A DNA stretch of 23,335 bases, taken from Candidatus Brocadia sp. (GTDB lineage Bacteria > Planctomycetota > Brocadiia > Brocadiales > Brocadiaceae). Below the pieces are notes generated by a model. It saw nothing but the letters and a program-made list of their open reading frames with translations. It was not told the DNA's origin and did no database searches. The stretch's first letter is position 1; each line of letters starts with the position of its first letter. The stretch spans positions 1 to 23,335 of the forward strand of contig JAUQXU010000029.1 of NCBI GenBank assembly GCA_030837935.1, read 5' to 3'. The translations under genes were made by a program, and so were the position numbers. Below are positions 15,402 to 22,757 of the stretch, piece by piece.

Positions 15402-18400
15402 TATGGGTCCGACAGCAAAGCTCTGATAAAAACTTGCAGGCGTTTGATAAACCCCCCTTTAGGTAAATCCGATTGTTTCAAACCAGTAGCATTGCCTTTC
15501 CCCGGCGTAATTTGGAAATGCCAATGCGGTTTGACAGTCTCTTTCTGTCCCCAATAAGTGCTCTTTGCACATCGTTTAAAACACTTTTCAGCAGTATCCG
15601 CATCCAATTTTGGATTCGAAGCAACGCTAAAATCACATGCTTGACCTGTGTAATGTTTACTGCCTACGCCATGGCCAGTCGTTTCAGAGCCACCCGTAAC
15701 AGTTAATTCAAATCCTGCACATTTCTCAAAACATTCTGCAAAGATCAAAGTATCCCCACTCAGTTTTCCAGTTATTGAAGTATTCTCAGTATTGTATTTT
15801 AAAAACCCCAACGGATCCCTCCAATTCACCGGATCATTTAAAACATACCTATATAAATTTACATCCCTACCAGCAAACAAAATTGGATCTTTTAACGTCC
15901 ACCTCCCTACTTCCGCATCATAATCTCTTACGCCAAACCTTACAAGTTTCGTGTCACGATCATACATGCCACCTGCAAACCCAAAGGGCTGAAATCCTGG
16001 ATTCGTGTCATTTGTAACATTGCCAAATTCATCGTAATCCATTCGCTGGACAATTTGTCCGGTGGACGTGTTTACCACAAGCCGTGAGCTTCCCAAGCGG
16101 TCAGTGACAATGCGGTAGGTCGTATCTCCCCTGATCATATATTCAGGTACGTTAACACGGGTTGCATATACAAAACGGGTGACGACATTGTTATTGCCGT
16201 CCAGTTCGGCAATGGGCTTGAGTTGGTCCTGATACAGGAACCCCTGGATTAATACACCATTCACTTTCTTGCCGATACGCCTGTTCATGCCATCAATTAC
16301 ATACTCTATCTGTCTGCCATCCGGCAGGCTAACAGACCTCAAATTACCCAGGACGTCATACGTATACGTAGTGGTTTCATTGGTTGATGTATCCGTCTTT
16401 GTAAGTAATTCACCATTGGTGGTGTATGTGTACGTATTATTTCCGTAAGTAACCAATCGATCCTGCGCGTCATACGTACCTGTTACAGCGCCACTTCCTG
16501 TAGTATGAGTAAGTCTGTTACCATTGCTATCATAGGTATATTCGGAAATAAGAGCGCCATCCTTCTTTACCCTGATGAGACTGTCCGTTTGATCATACTC
16601 GTAGTTGTACACATGGGTAACGCTATCCATGGTCTCTGTCTTTTCCGTAATCCTTCCTAGACTATCCCGCACAAACTGCGTAGAAAAGATTTCTGAGGCA
16701 CTTTGTGATGCCCGGTAATTAACAACCTCTCCAAAGGTATTATAGTCCCACGTATCATTCACGTTGCCCAAGGTCGTGCCGGTAATCATACCATTCTGGG
16801 CATTTCTGCTGATGGCAAGACTTCCCGCCGCGGTGAGGAGTCCGTCATTGTCATACTGGTAGGTAATCGTTGAATCACCGTTTACCCTGTCTGACGTAAT
16901 CCAGAAGTTGTTATTATACGTCTGGCTCACACTCCCATTTACCGTGCCCGCCCATGTGGTATTTAAGGGCAGCGAGCCATCGTAGGTGAATGATAATGTC
17001 TCCCCGCCTGGCGCCGTTACCGTGGTGAGTTGCCCTTTTGTATCATCATACGTGTACTCAATGGTCTTGTTATCAGGCAGCGTAACCAGTTCCAGTTTCC
17101 CTTTACTGTTATAACCAAACTGGACGGTCTTCCCGTCCGGGCGGGTAATATTCGTCAATTGTTTGTCGAGATTATATTCATAGAGGGTTGGGGTTGAAAG
17201 CGCGCCTAAAGCGGGCGGATTGTACGACTCTTCCAGGTCAACCTTTGTATAGGAGAAGGTATGTGGCTCCTTTCTGGGCGGCGTAAGGGAGAGCATATTC
17301 CCATTGGCATCGTAACCATAATCAATCTCCCGCACATCGGCAAGGATTTGCCTTGTCATACGTCCTGCCTTATCGTATTCAAAACGGGCATCCTGTGAAA
17401 GCGGGTCGCTCACGATATCAAGATACCCATCATTGTTATAACTTAATGTGGTAACACGGGCGCTGGTATCCGTGCCCGTGGTAATCGTAACGAGTCTCCC
17501 CCGCGCATCGTAATCAAAACTCGTCGGGGCAAGTCCTGGTATTTCAGTCTTTCGTGTGCGCCCCTGATCGTCTATTGTCGATGTAACAACCCGGCCCATG
17601 GGTGAAATGGTGGTTATCGTTTGCGTTGTTGCATCATACGTATTCTTAAAAATCCTGCCATTTACGGTATATATATCCGTTTGGTTCTGGAGGCTTAAAG
17701 GATCGTTTGTATCTGACAGCGTTACTGTCCGTGCCCCTGTAATCGTCTGCACAAGCCCTGCGGGTGTGGTCACCGTACTGTTGGCTATTACAGGCGATTG
17801 CATGCCAAAGCGTGGGTCTGGCCCTTCCAGGGTATAATCCGTAGTGCCATCAGGATACGTTATCCTGGTGCTGCCGTCCGTGCCAATAACTGTCTTTATG
17901 GGATTCCCGCAGCAGAAGCTGTTGGTTATCTGCCGCTCACCGGTGGACAATGTCTCCGTGAGATAGGTGCTGACACGGCCTTCAGCCGTGGTTTTGGTGA
18001 CCTCAAAGCCGTCTTTCGTTTCAGTGCGTTCCAGGGCGGTAAAACCACCAGCAGGGTTCTCGTCCCTGACCAAACGACCCCGGGCATCGTAGGTATGCGT
18101 ATGGACGTTGCCACGCGGGTCTGTGAATGCAGTCATCAACCCATCGGCGGTATAGCTGCATTGATATACCTCGCCTGCCGGATTGGTGAGAGCCCTGAGG
18201 TATCCGTTGTCATCAATGTCCAGGATCGTGCGTTGTCCATAAGGACCAACTATTGCCGTGGCATTGCCATCTGCATCACGCTCTATAGTCGTTGTATTGC
18301 CATCACCATCCGTAACGGCTGTCAAAAGACCATCTTGGTCATACGTAAACTGATAGAGCACAGCCCCCGTCAGGGTATCTGATGTACTAAGATGCCTGCC

Positions 18401-21400
18401 AGCGTCGTTGAAGGTATAAACACTTCTTCCATCTTCCAACGATTTCGTTAAATAGTTTTTCATCTTACGAATGAGATAATTATCCGAATCAGCAATGTAC
18501 AGGCTGCCATCCGGACCCACGGCAACTTCTTCCGGATGCTTCAGCCCAGGCTTCAGCCCAGCTCCACCTACAGTAATTATGATGCCGTCTGTACGTACCT
18601 TACGGATGCGATTGTTACCAGTATCACCAATGTACAGGCTGCCATCTGTATCCACGGCAACTCCATTTGGATACAACAAATTTGCCTGAATCGCCGGACC
18701 ACCATCACCACTGTACCCATACCCACCTGTTCCGGCTACGGTGGTTATAATGCCATCCGTGCCTACTTTACGGATGCGACTGTTACTACTATCATTAATG
18801 TACAGGCTGCCATCTGGACCCACGTCAACTCCATATGCATAATGCAAATCTGCCTGTGTCGCCGGCCCACCATCGCCACTGTACCCGAGCGCACCTGTCC
18901 CGGCTACGGTAGTTATAATGCCATCCGTGCCTACCCTGCGAATGCGTGAGTTAACTAAATCAGCAATGTACAGGTTGCCATCCGGACCCACGGCAACTCC
19001 ATATGGATCATACAGCTCTGCCTGTGTTGCCTGCCCACCATCACCACTGTATCCAGACACACCTGTCCCGGCTACGGTGGTTATGATGCCATCCGTGCCT
19101 ACCTTACGGATGCGACTGTTATAAGTATCAGCAATGTACAGGCTGCCATCTGGACCCACGGCAACTCTAGATGGCCAATTCAAATCTGCCTGTATCGCCG
19201 GCCCACCATCGCCACTGTACCCGAGCGCACCTGTCCCGGCTACGGTAGTTATGATGCCATCCGTGCCTACCCTGCGGATGCGGTGGTTAGGAGTATCAGC
19301 AATGTACAGGCTGCCATCTGGCCCCACGTCAACTCCATATGGCGCACTCAAACCTCCCTGTGTTGCCTGCCCACCATCACCACTGTACCCATTGGTACCA
19401 ATCCCAGCCACGGTGGTTATGGTATCACCAAAGATACCTTTTGCACTGAGGCGATCCCCTCTCCCCAGGTAGGCTACATTTTCTTCAGTTTCGTAAATAT
19501 GATGTATGTCCAGGCTCCAACCGCCGAGTTTCTTACCTAAGTTATCATATAATCCGATATACCCTTCCCATTCCTGCCAGAGGGTAACCTCCTGGCGCGT
19601 CCCGCTGCCAGTAATAGGAATGCCATTCCCATTATAGCCGAAGCGTGACGTTTGCTGGTAAACGCCCTGATAGGTGAATCCGACACGCACGGTAACAGGT
19701 TGAACCCCTTGCATTATACGCCCATAACCATCCTTGCCGTCCCAGGTGAATGTGTATGACTGGTTAGGCTCGGGACCAAAGCTCCTGGTAATATGCTGAC
19801 CTGCCACAGATATCTCAAGCTCGATGCTTTTGAGGCTCGCTGGCGTACTCATACCACTCAGGGGGATATCTAACGTGTAAGCGGCTTTGTATCCAGGTGT
19901 GCGGTCGCTCTGGTAGCACAGGCTAAAGGGTGTGCCAGCGATGTCGATAGCCTCACCCAGCGCTTGAGACTGAATCTTAATAATTGAGCCTCCTGCCGTG
20001 CATTCAGTGTCTGTGTCTGTTCCCGAGTCTTTAGGCCCTGGCAGATCAGGAGGAGTAGCATCAGGAGGTGGACCAAAGCCCCAGTTGCAATCCCAGGGTG
20101 TAAAGTGGGTGATGGGCACCCGCCACAGGCTTTGACCTGTGGTATACAGAGAAGCAACCCTTGTGAGTTCTTCGCTGGTAATCTCCATATTACCCCCCCC
20201 ATCGCCTGTCCCTATTCCATTATCGGTAGTGCCATCCCCATCGGTATCCAGTTCTGCTACGCCACCCGTAATGCCTATAACTTTAACTACGCGTCCATTG
20301 TCTGACGGTATCCATTGCCCTTTCTCTTTGTCATAGTAACCTACCGGCACTGCTATGCCCACAGGAAAATCCAGGAAATTCTCCACGTAGTGGATGAGCG
20401 GTTTGTCAAAACTTACCTTCGAGGCACCAGTGGCAACCGCCTCATCCACGCTGTACTCAACACAATAGGTATAACCGATCTGGGGCGGCAGCACGGCGGG
20501 CATGGTCTTTGGACCATTCTCCCCCACCGTGTATTCTGTAATGCGTACATTCAGGTTAGTTAAAGGCTGAGTTGTTCCATCAGGGAGGGTCATCTCGGCC
20601 GTAGTCCCCTGCGGCAAAAGCAAGGCCGCCGTGCGTGCGCCATCTTCGTCATTTATTGTGCTGCCCTGTGCCACCTGCATCTCTGTGCCTGCAGAAAGGT
20701 CAATGGTTGTAACCTTGGGGTCTGCCGGTACCATAACCACATCCGGCAGCCATGCATAATCCTCCCATGGCGCATCAACCTGGCGCTGGGCAGGGAGGTA
20801 ACCATCTTTTTCATATTTTACGGTAAGCAATCCACCACCATTAACGGCCATGTCAAACATGCCATCTAAACGGCTCTTGGTCTGTCCAAACTCAGGATGG
20901 TCGAGGATCGTGATGGTGACCCCTGATAAGGGTTGATTCTCTCGGTTAAATACCTTGCCACGCAACACGACACACCGGTATGCCTTGATAGTATCCGTCC
21001 CCACACCCGTCTGGATGGGAATATCACCTGTGTAAAGGAATGCCGTGGCTGAGCCAAGGGAGGTTGCCACGGTAAGATCCAGGGGCGGGGCCACAGCGGA
21101 GGGATTTGGGGGTAATGAATCATCGACGTTTACGACAACACTGTTGTTAGCCGTTCCTCCAGCCCCAGTTACCGTTATCGTATATGTTGTTGTTTCGGTG
21201 GGTCTTACTTCAAGAGAACCATTAACATCAACAGTCCCGATACCTTGATCAATTTCCGCACTCATCGCATCCGTAGAATTCCAGGTTAACGTGGTCGGCT
21301 CACCCTTAATAACCGTTTCTGGATTAGCATGTATGGTAACTGTGGGTGCGGAGACTGGTGTTGGTGTAGGACTTGGAATCGGTGTCGGTATCGTTGTGGG

Positions 21401-21415
21401 TACAGGAGTAACCAC
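15401..21415 (-). CDS. giant RHS/YD-repeat protein with Ig-like, NHL and M15-like peptidase tip domains
   Basis: The open frame is 2004 residues, but the GTG at 21415 is not a credible start: it has no ribosome site and begins inside a Pro/Thr linker that continues from the signal-peptide-bearing frame ending at 21433. Domains: Pro/Thr linker 1-22; bacterial Ig-like domain about 23-98; carboxypeptidase-regulatory-like beta domain about 148-210; RHS N-terminal region to about 660; six NHL repeats 664-987; YD repeats about 988-1850; the RHS terminal motif VGRWTLKDPILFAG...LYRYVLNDPVN ending in DPLG at 1867-1870; a variable tip 1872-2004. The tip has SKHYTGQACDF (His1921, Asp1928) and HWHF (His1964/His1966), the zinc-ligand pattern of M15-type peptidoglycan peptidases. 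Inference: an exported contact or secreted effector that delivers a cell-wall-cutting tip. Confidence 0.85.
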   Translation of the reverse strand: MVTPVPTTIPTPIPSPTPTPVSAPTVTIHANPETVIKGEPTTLTWNSTDAMSAEIDQGIGTVDVNGSLEVRPTETTTYTITVTGAGGTANNSVVVNVDDSLPPNPSAVAPPLDLTVATSLGSATAFLYTGDIPIQTGVGTDTIKAYRCVVLRGKVFNRENQPLSGVTITILDHPEFGQTKSRLDGMFDMAVNGGGLLTVKYEKDGYLPAQRQVDAPWEDYAWLPDVVMVPADPKVTTIDLSAGTEMQVAQGSTINDEDGARTAALLLPQGTTAEMTLPDGTTQPLTNLNVRITEYTVGENGPKTMPAVLPPQIGYTYCVEYSVDEAVATGASKVSFDKPLIHYVENFLDFPVGIAVPVGYYDKEKGQWIPSDNGRVVKVIGITGGVAELDTDGDGTTDNGIGTGDGGGNMEITSEELTRVASLYTTGQSLWRVPITHFTPWDCNWGFGPPPDATPPDLPGPKDSGTDTDTECTAGGSIIKIQSQALGEAIDIAGTPFSLCYQSDRTPGYKAAYTLDIPLSGMSTPASLKSIELEISVAGQHITRSFGPEPNQSYTFTWDGKDGYGRIMQGVQPVTVRVGFTYQGVYQQTSRFGYNGNGIPITGSGTRQEVTLWQEWEGYIGLYDNLGKKLGGWSLDIHHIYETEENVAYLGRGDRLSAKGIFGDTITTVAGIGTNGYSGDGGQATQGGLSAPYGVDVGPDGSLYIADTPNHRIRRVGTDGIITTVAGTGALGYSGDGGPAIQADLNWPSRVAVGPDGSLYIADTYNSRIRKVGTDGIITTVAGTGVSGYSGDGGQATQAELYDPYGVAVGPDGNLYIADLVNSRIRRVGTDGIITTVAGTGALGYSGDGGPATQADLHYAYGVDVGPDGSLYINDSSNSRIRKVGTDGIITTVAGTGGYGYSGDGGPAIQANLLYPNGVAVDTDGSLYIGDTGNNRIRKVRTDGIIITVGGAGLKPGLKHPEEVAVGPDGSLYIADSDNYLIRKMKNYLTKSLEDGRSVYTFNDAGRHLSTSDTLTGAVLYQFTYDQDGLLTAVTDGDGNTTTIERDADGNATAIVGPYGQRTILDIDDNGYLRALTNPAGEVYQCSYTADGLMTAFTDPRGNVHTHTYDARGRLVRDENPAGGFTALERTETKDGFEVTKTTAEGRVSTYLTETLSTGERQITNSFCCGNPIKTVIGTDGSTRITYPDGTTDYTLEGPDPRFGMQSPVIANSTVTTPAGLVQTITGARTVTLSDTNDPLSLQNQTDIYTVNGRIFKNTYDATTQTITTISPMGRVVTSTIDDQGRTRKTEIPGLAPTSFDYDARGRLVTITTGTDTSARVTTLSYNNDGYLDIVSDPLSQDARFEYDKAGRMTRQILADVREIDYGYDANGNMLSLTPPRKEPHTFSYTKVDLEESYNPPALGALSTPTLYEYNLDKQLTNITRPDGKTVQFGYNSKGKLELVTLPDNKTIEYTYDDTKGQLTTVTAPGGETLSFTYDGSLPLNTTWAGTVNGSVSQTYNNNFWITSDRVNGDSTITYQYDNDGLLTAAGSLAISRNAQNGMITGTTLGNVNDTWDYNTFGEVVNYRASQSASEIFSTQFVRDSLGRITEKTETMDSVTHVYNYEYDQTDSLIRVKKDGALISEYTYDSNGNRLTHTTGSGAVTGTYDAQDRLVTYGNNTYTYTTNGELLTKTDTSTNETTTYTYDVLGNLRSVSLPDGRQIEYVIDGMNRRIGKKVNGVLIQGFLYQDQLKPIAELDGNNNVVTRFVYATRVNVPEYMIRGDTTYRIVTDRLGSSRLVVNTSTGQIVQRMDYDEFGNVTNDTNPGFQPFGFAGGMYDRDTKLVRFGVRDYDAEVGRWTLKDPILFAGRDVNLYRYVLNDPVNWRDPLGFLKYNTENTSITGKLSGDTLIFAECFEKCAGFELTVTGGSETTGHGVGSKHYTGQACDFSVASNPKLDADTAEKCFKRCAKSTYWGQKETVKPHWHFQITPGKGNATGLKQSDLPKGGFIKRLQVFIRALLSDP
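18446..19426 (-). repeat. tandem 168-bp NHL-coding repeats within the RHS gene
   Basis: Five full units and one shortened unit of 56 residues (168 bases), each reading ITTVAGTG...GYSGDGG...VGPDGSLYIAD...RIRKVGTDG. Adjacent units are nearly identical in stretches at DNA level, for example the GATGCCATCCGTGCCTAC block that recurs every 168 bases on the plus strand. NHL repeats fold as a beta-propeller; six units would make one closed propeller. The near-identity suggests recent expansion or gene conversion. Confidence 0.9.
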
Positions 21416-21432
21416 AGGGCTTGGTGAAGGAG

Positions 21433-22254
21433 TTATAGTAGGTGTGGGACTGGTACAGGAGTCGGAGTCGGCGTTGGTGTCGGCTCTTCACTCGGGGTTG
21501 GACTCGGTGTCGGGATTTCCTCAACGATTGCATGGGCATCGACAAAGAAGCTAAATGATCTGCCTTTGTGCTTTACCGTATAGGTAAGGATCGTTGTCGT
21601 CTCACCGGGAGATAGGACTTCGTCATTACCAAAGGCGTTTACCAGGTCTTCTGAATTTGGCAAGGTAATGAGTTTTATTTTGTTGCATGTTGTTTGTTCA
21701 TTTACGGTAAAACAAAAGGGCTGGCGAAAGGATTCATTTCCCGTTATGTTCTTGTAAGTGGCATTAATCTCTAAGATATTGCCGGATTTAAAGGTAGAAT
21801 GAATATTCGACAACCACAGCTCTGAACCTTCCGCGCAACCATGCTCGTCGTTCTCCGAACAGGGCACAAGCGTTTTTGCTGTATCTAAGGGTTCACATAC
21901 ATTTTCTATCTTACATGATGCAGAGACGAGAGAAGAAAATGCCTTGGCATTGTCAAGTGCTGCTCTTTTCTCCCTTTTTGGTATTATTTTTTTTGTTGCT
22001 GCTTTGATTGTTCTTTTCTGTGGGTCTACTTTGAATTCAAAAACTGCATTGCCTTTTCCCTTTTTTAATCGATCGCTTTTCTGTTGTTGAATGATTTTAC
22101 CATTTTCTTTCACATCCCCTTTTTTTTGAGCAACGACTCCTTTATCTGCTTGATCGGCCATTTTTTCTTGATGGCCTTGTGCATATAAGAGCTGTGGGAG
22201 TAAAAGTAAAAAAACAATGCTAAAAAATCGCAGGGGAAAAAGTTTTATGGTCAT
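21433..22254 (-). CDS. signal-peptide-bearing N-terminal part of the RHS protein, cut off by a frameshift
   Basis: A 273-residue frame from the ATG at 22254, with GAGGA upstream. A signal peptide at 1-25 (FFSIVFLLLLPQLLYAQG) is followed by a very basic stretch to about 125, then a beta domain at about 130-245 ending in LSPGETTTIL...SFSFFVDAHAIV, and a Pro/Thr linker that stops at 21433. The linker continues in another frame into the RHS frame. Adding one C to the CCC at 21446-21448 joins the two into a single frame of 2284 codons plus stop. The intact product would thus be an exported RHS protein. As read here, the RHS body lacks its export signal. The LSPGE...FFVD domain also occurs in the papain-type peptidase. 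Confidence 0.75.
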   Translation of the reverse strand: MTIKLFPLRFFSIVFLLLLPQLLYAQGHQEKMADQADKGVVAQKKGDVKENGKIIQQQKSDRLKKGKGNAVFEFKVDPQKRTIKAATKKIIPKREKRAALDNAKAFSSLVSASCKIENVCEPLDTAKTLVPCSENDEHGCAEGSELWLSNIHSTFKSGNILEINATYKNITGNESFRQPFCFTVNEQTTCNKIKLITLPNSEDLVNAFGNDEVLSPGETTTILTYTVKHKGRSFSFFVDAHAIVEEIPTPSPTPSEEPTPTPTPTPVPVPHLL

Positions 22255-22340
22255 TTTATATCCTCAGTTTATGTAATATATATTTCCAACCTTAGCAAGA
22301 AAATTTATCAAGGTGTTACTCTTCCTGTATCTGGGTTCCA

Positions 22341-22397
22341 AAAATAAAAAAGCCTTACTGCAAAGATATTCATGAAATCATCTTCGGCAGTAAGGCT
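22341..22397 (-). terminator. intrinsic terminator, expression platform of the c-di-GMP riboswitch
   Basis: On the minus strand AGCCTTACTGC (22397-22387) pairs perfectly with GCAGTAAGGCT (22361-22351), followed at once by a U-rich tract (TTTTTATTTT, 22350-22341). The 11-bp stem plus U-tract is a standard intrinsic terminator, about 90 bases before the ATG at 22254. The 5' half of the stem is also part of the aptamer's 3' end. Confidence 0.85.
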
Positions 22398-22498
22398 GTC
22401 TTATTTTTAGCCGCTTAAACCGTTTAAACCGTTTTTTAGCTAAGACCCTTTGCTTTGCGTCCCCTGATCACTCAGGGTTTACCCTTATCGTGATGCAT
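22379..22498 (-). promoter_or_regulatory. c-di-GMP-I (GEMM) riboswitch aptamer
   Basis: On the minus strand the leader reads CACGATAAGGGTAAACC, a 6-bp hairpin CCCTGA/TCAGGG (22477-22462) with a GTGA (GNRA) loop, then GGACGCAAAGC (22462-22452), AAAGGGTCTTAGC, and a second helix closed by GTCTTA/TAAGAC, ending in ACTGCCGAAGATG. This follows the GEMM consensus (GGCAAACC, GNRA-capped hairpin, GGGACGCAAAGCC, receptor helix, GCCGA). One conserved base differs (GGTAAACC for GGCAAACC). The aptamer's 3' segment uses the same bases as the terminator's first arm, so ligand binding should prevent termination, making an ON switch for the RHS gene. Recognition is by consensus from memory, without a covariance search. 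Confidence 0.82.
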
Positions 22499-22518
22499 TT
22501 TACTAAAATGTTAGGCTG

Positions 22519-22551
22519 TGTGAATATAGTGTGAATATAGTGTGAATATAG
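22519..22551. repeat. three perfect 11-bp direct repeats upstream of the riboswitch
   Basis: TGTGAATATAG occurs at 22519-22529, 22530-22540 and 22541-22551 without interruption. The unit is one helical turn, so a protein would contact the same face each time. The minus-strand unit CTATATTCACA contains a -10-like TATATT. Confidence 0.8.
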
Positions 22552-22555
22552 GGCA

Positions 22556-22584
22556 AAGCTAGCATATATTGTAATTTATGTCAA
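22556..22584 (-). promoter_or_regulatory. possible promoter for the riboswitch-RHS transcript
   Basis: A perfect TTGACA on the minus strand (22584-22579) is followed after 17 bases by TAGCTT (22561-22556), a weak -10. Initiation would fall near 22550, inside the 11-bp repeats and about 50 bases before the aptamer. The TATATT units in the repeats are alternative -10 elements. Confidence 0.3.
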
Positions 22585-22645
22585 ACAAATAATATAAAAT
22601 TACCAAATAGATTTTACGCCATAAACTCTACAAATCGACCTTTTC

Positions 22646-22692
22646 GAAACGAAGTTTCTTGACCATTGCGTTCCCAAACAGAGTTTGGGAAC
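22646..22692. repeat. pair of intergenic hairpin repeats downstream of the efflux gene
   Basis: GAAAC/GTTTC (22646-22650, 22654-22658) and the perfect 10-bp GTTCCCAAAC/GTTTGGGAAC (22670-22679, 22683-22692; 3-base loop) stand in tandem, 66 bases beyond the stop of the efflux gene. They lack a U-tract. The second resembles the CGTTCCCA...TGGGAACG repeats common between genes in many bacteria. They may protect the transcript 3' end. Confidence 0.6.
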
Positions 22693-22757
22693 GAGCCGCA
22701 AACCCGCATGAATAAAATAGAAATTCCTATACAATAAATTTAAACACACTTTATGCA

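Noticed and set aside
17798..18382. 194-codon plus-strand reading frame
   Set aside because: Antisense to YD repeats of the RHS gene, whose repetitive codons keep the opposite strand open; no independent support.
18446..19426. CRISPR-like array of regular repeats
   Set aside because: The 168-base period is in frame and encodes NHL beta-propeller units; there are no unique spacers or cas genes.
21415..21415. GTG as the true start of the RHS protein
   Set aside because: No ribosome site, no signal peptide, and it starts within a Pro/Thr linker that continues from the preceding frame; better explained by a frameshift.
22646..22692. Intrinsic terminator of the efflux gene
   Set aside because: The stems are perfect but no U-tract follows on the minus strand; called as hairpin repeats instead.
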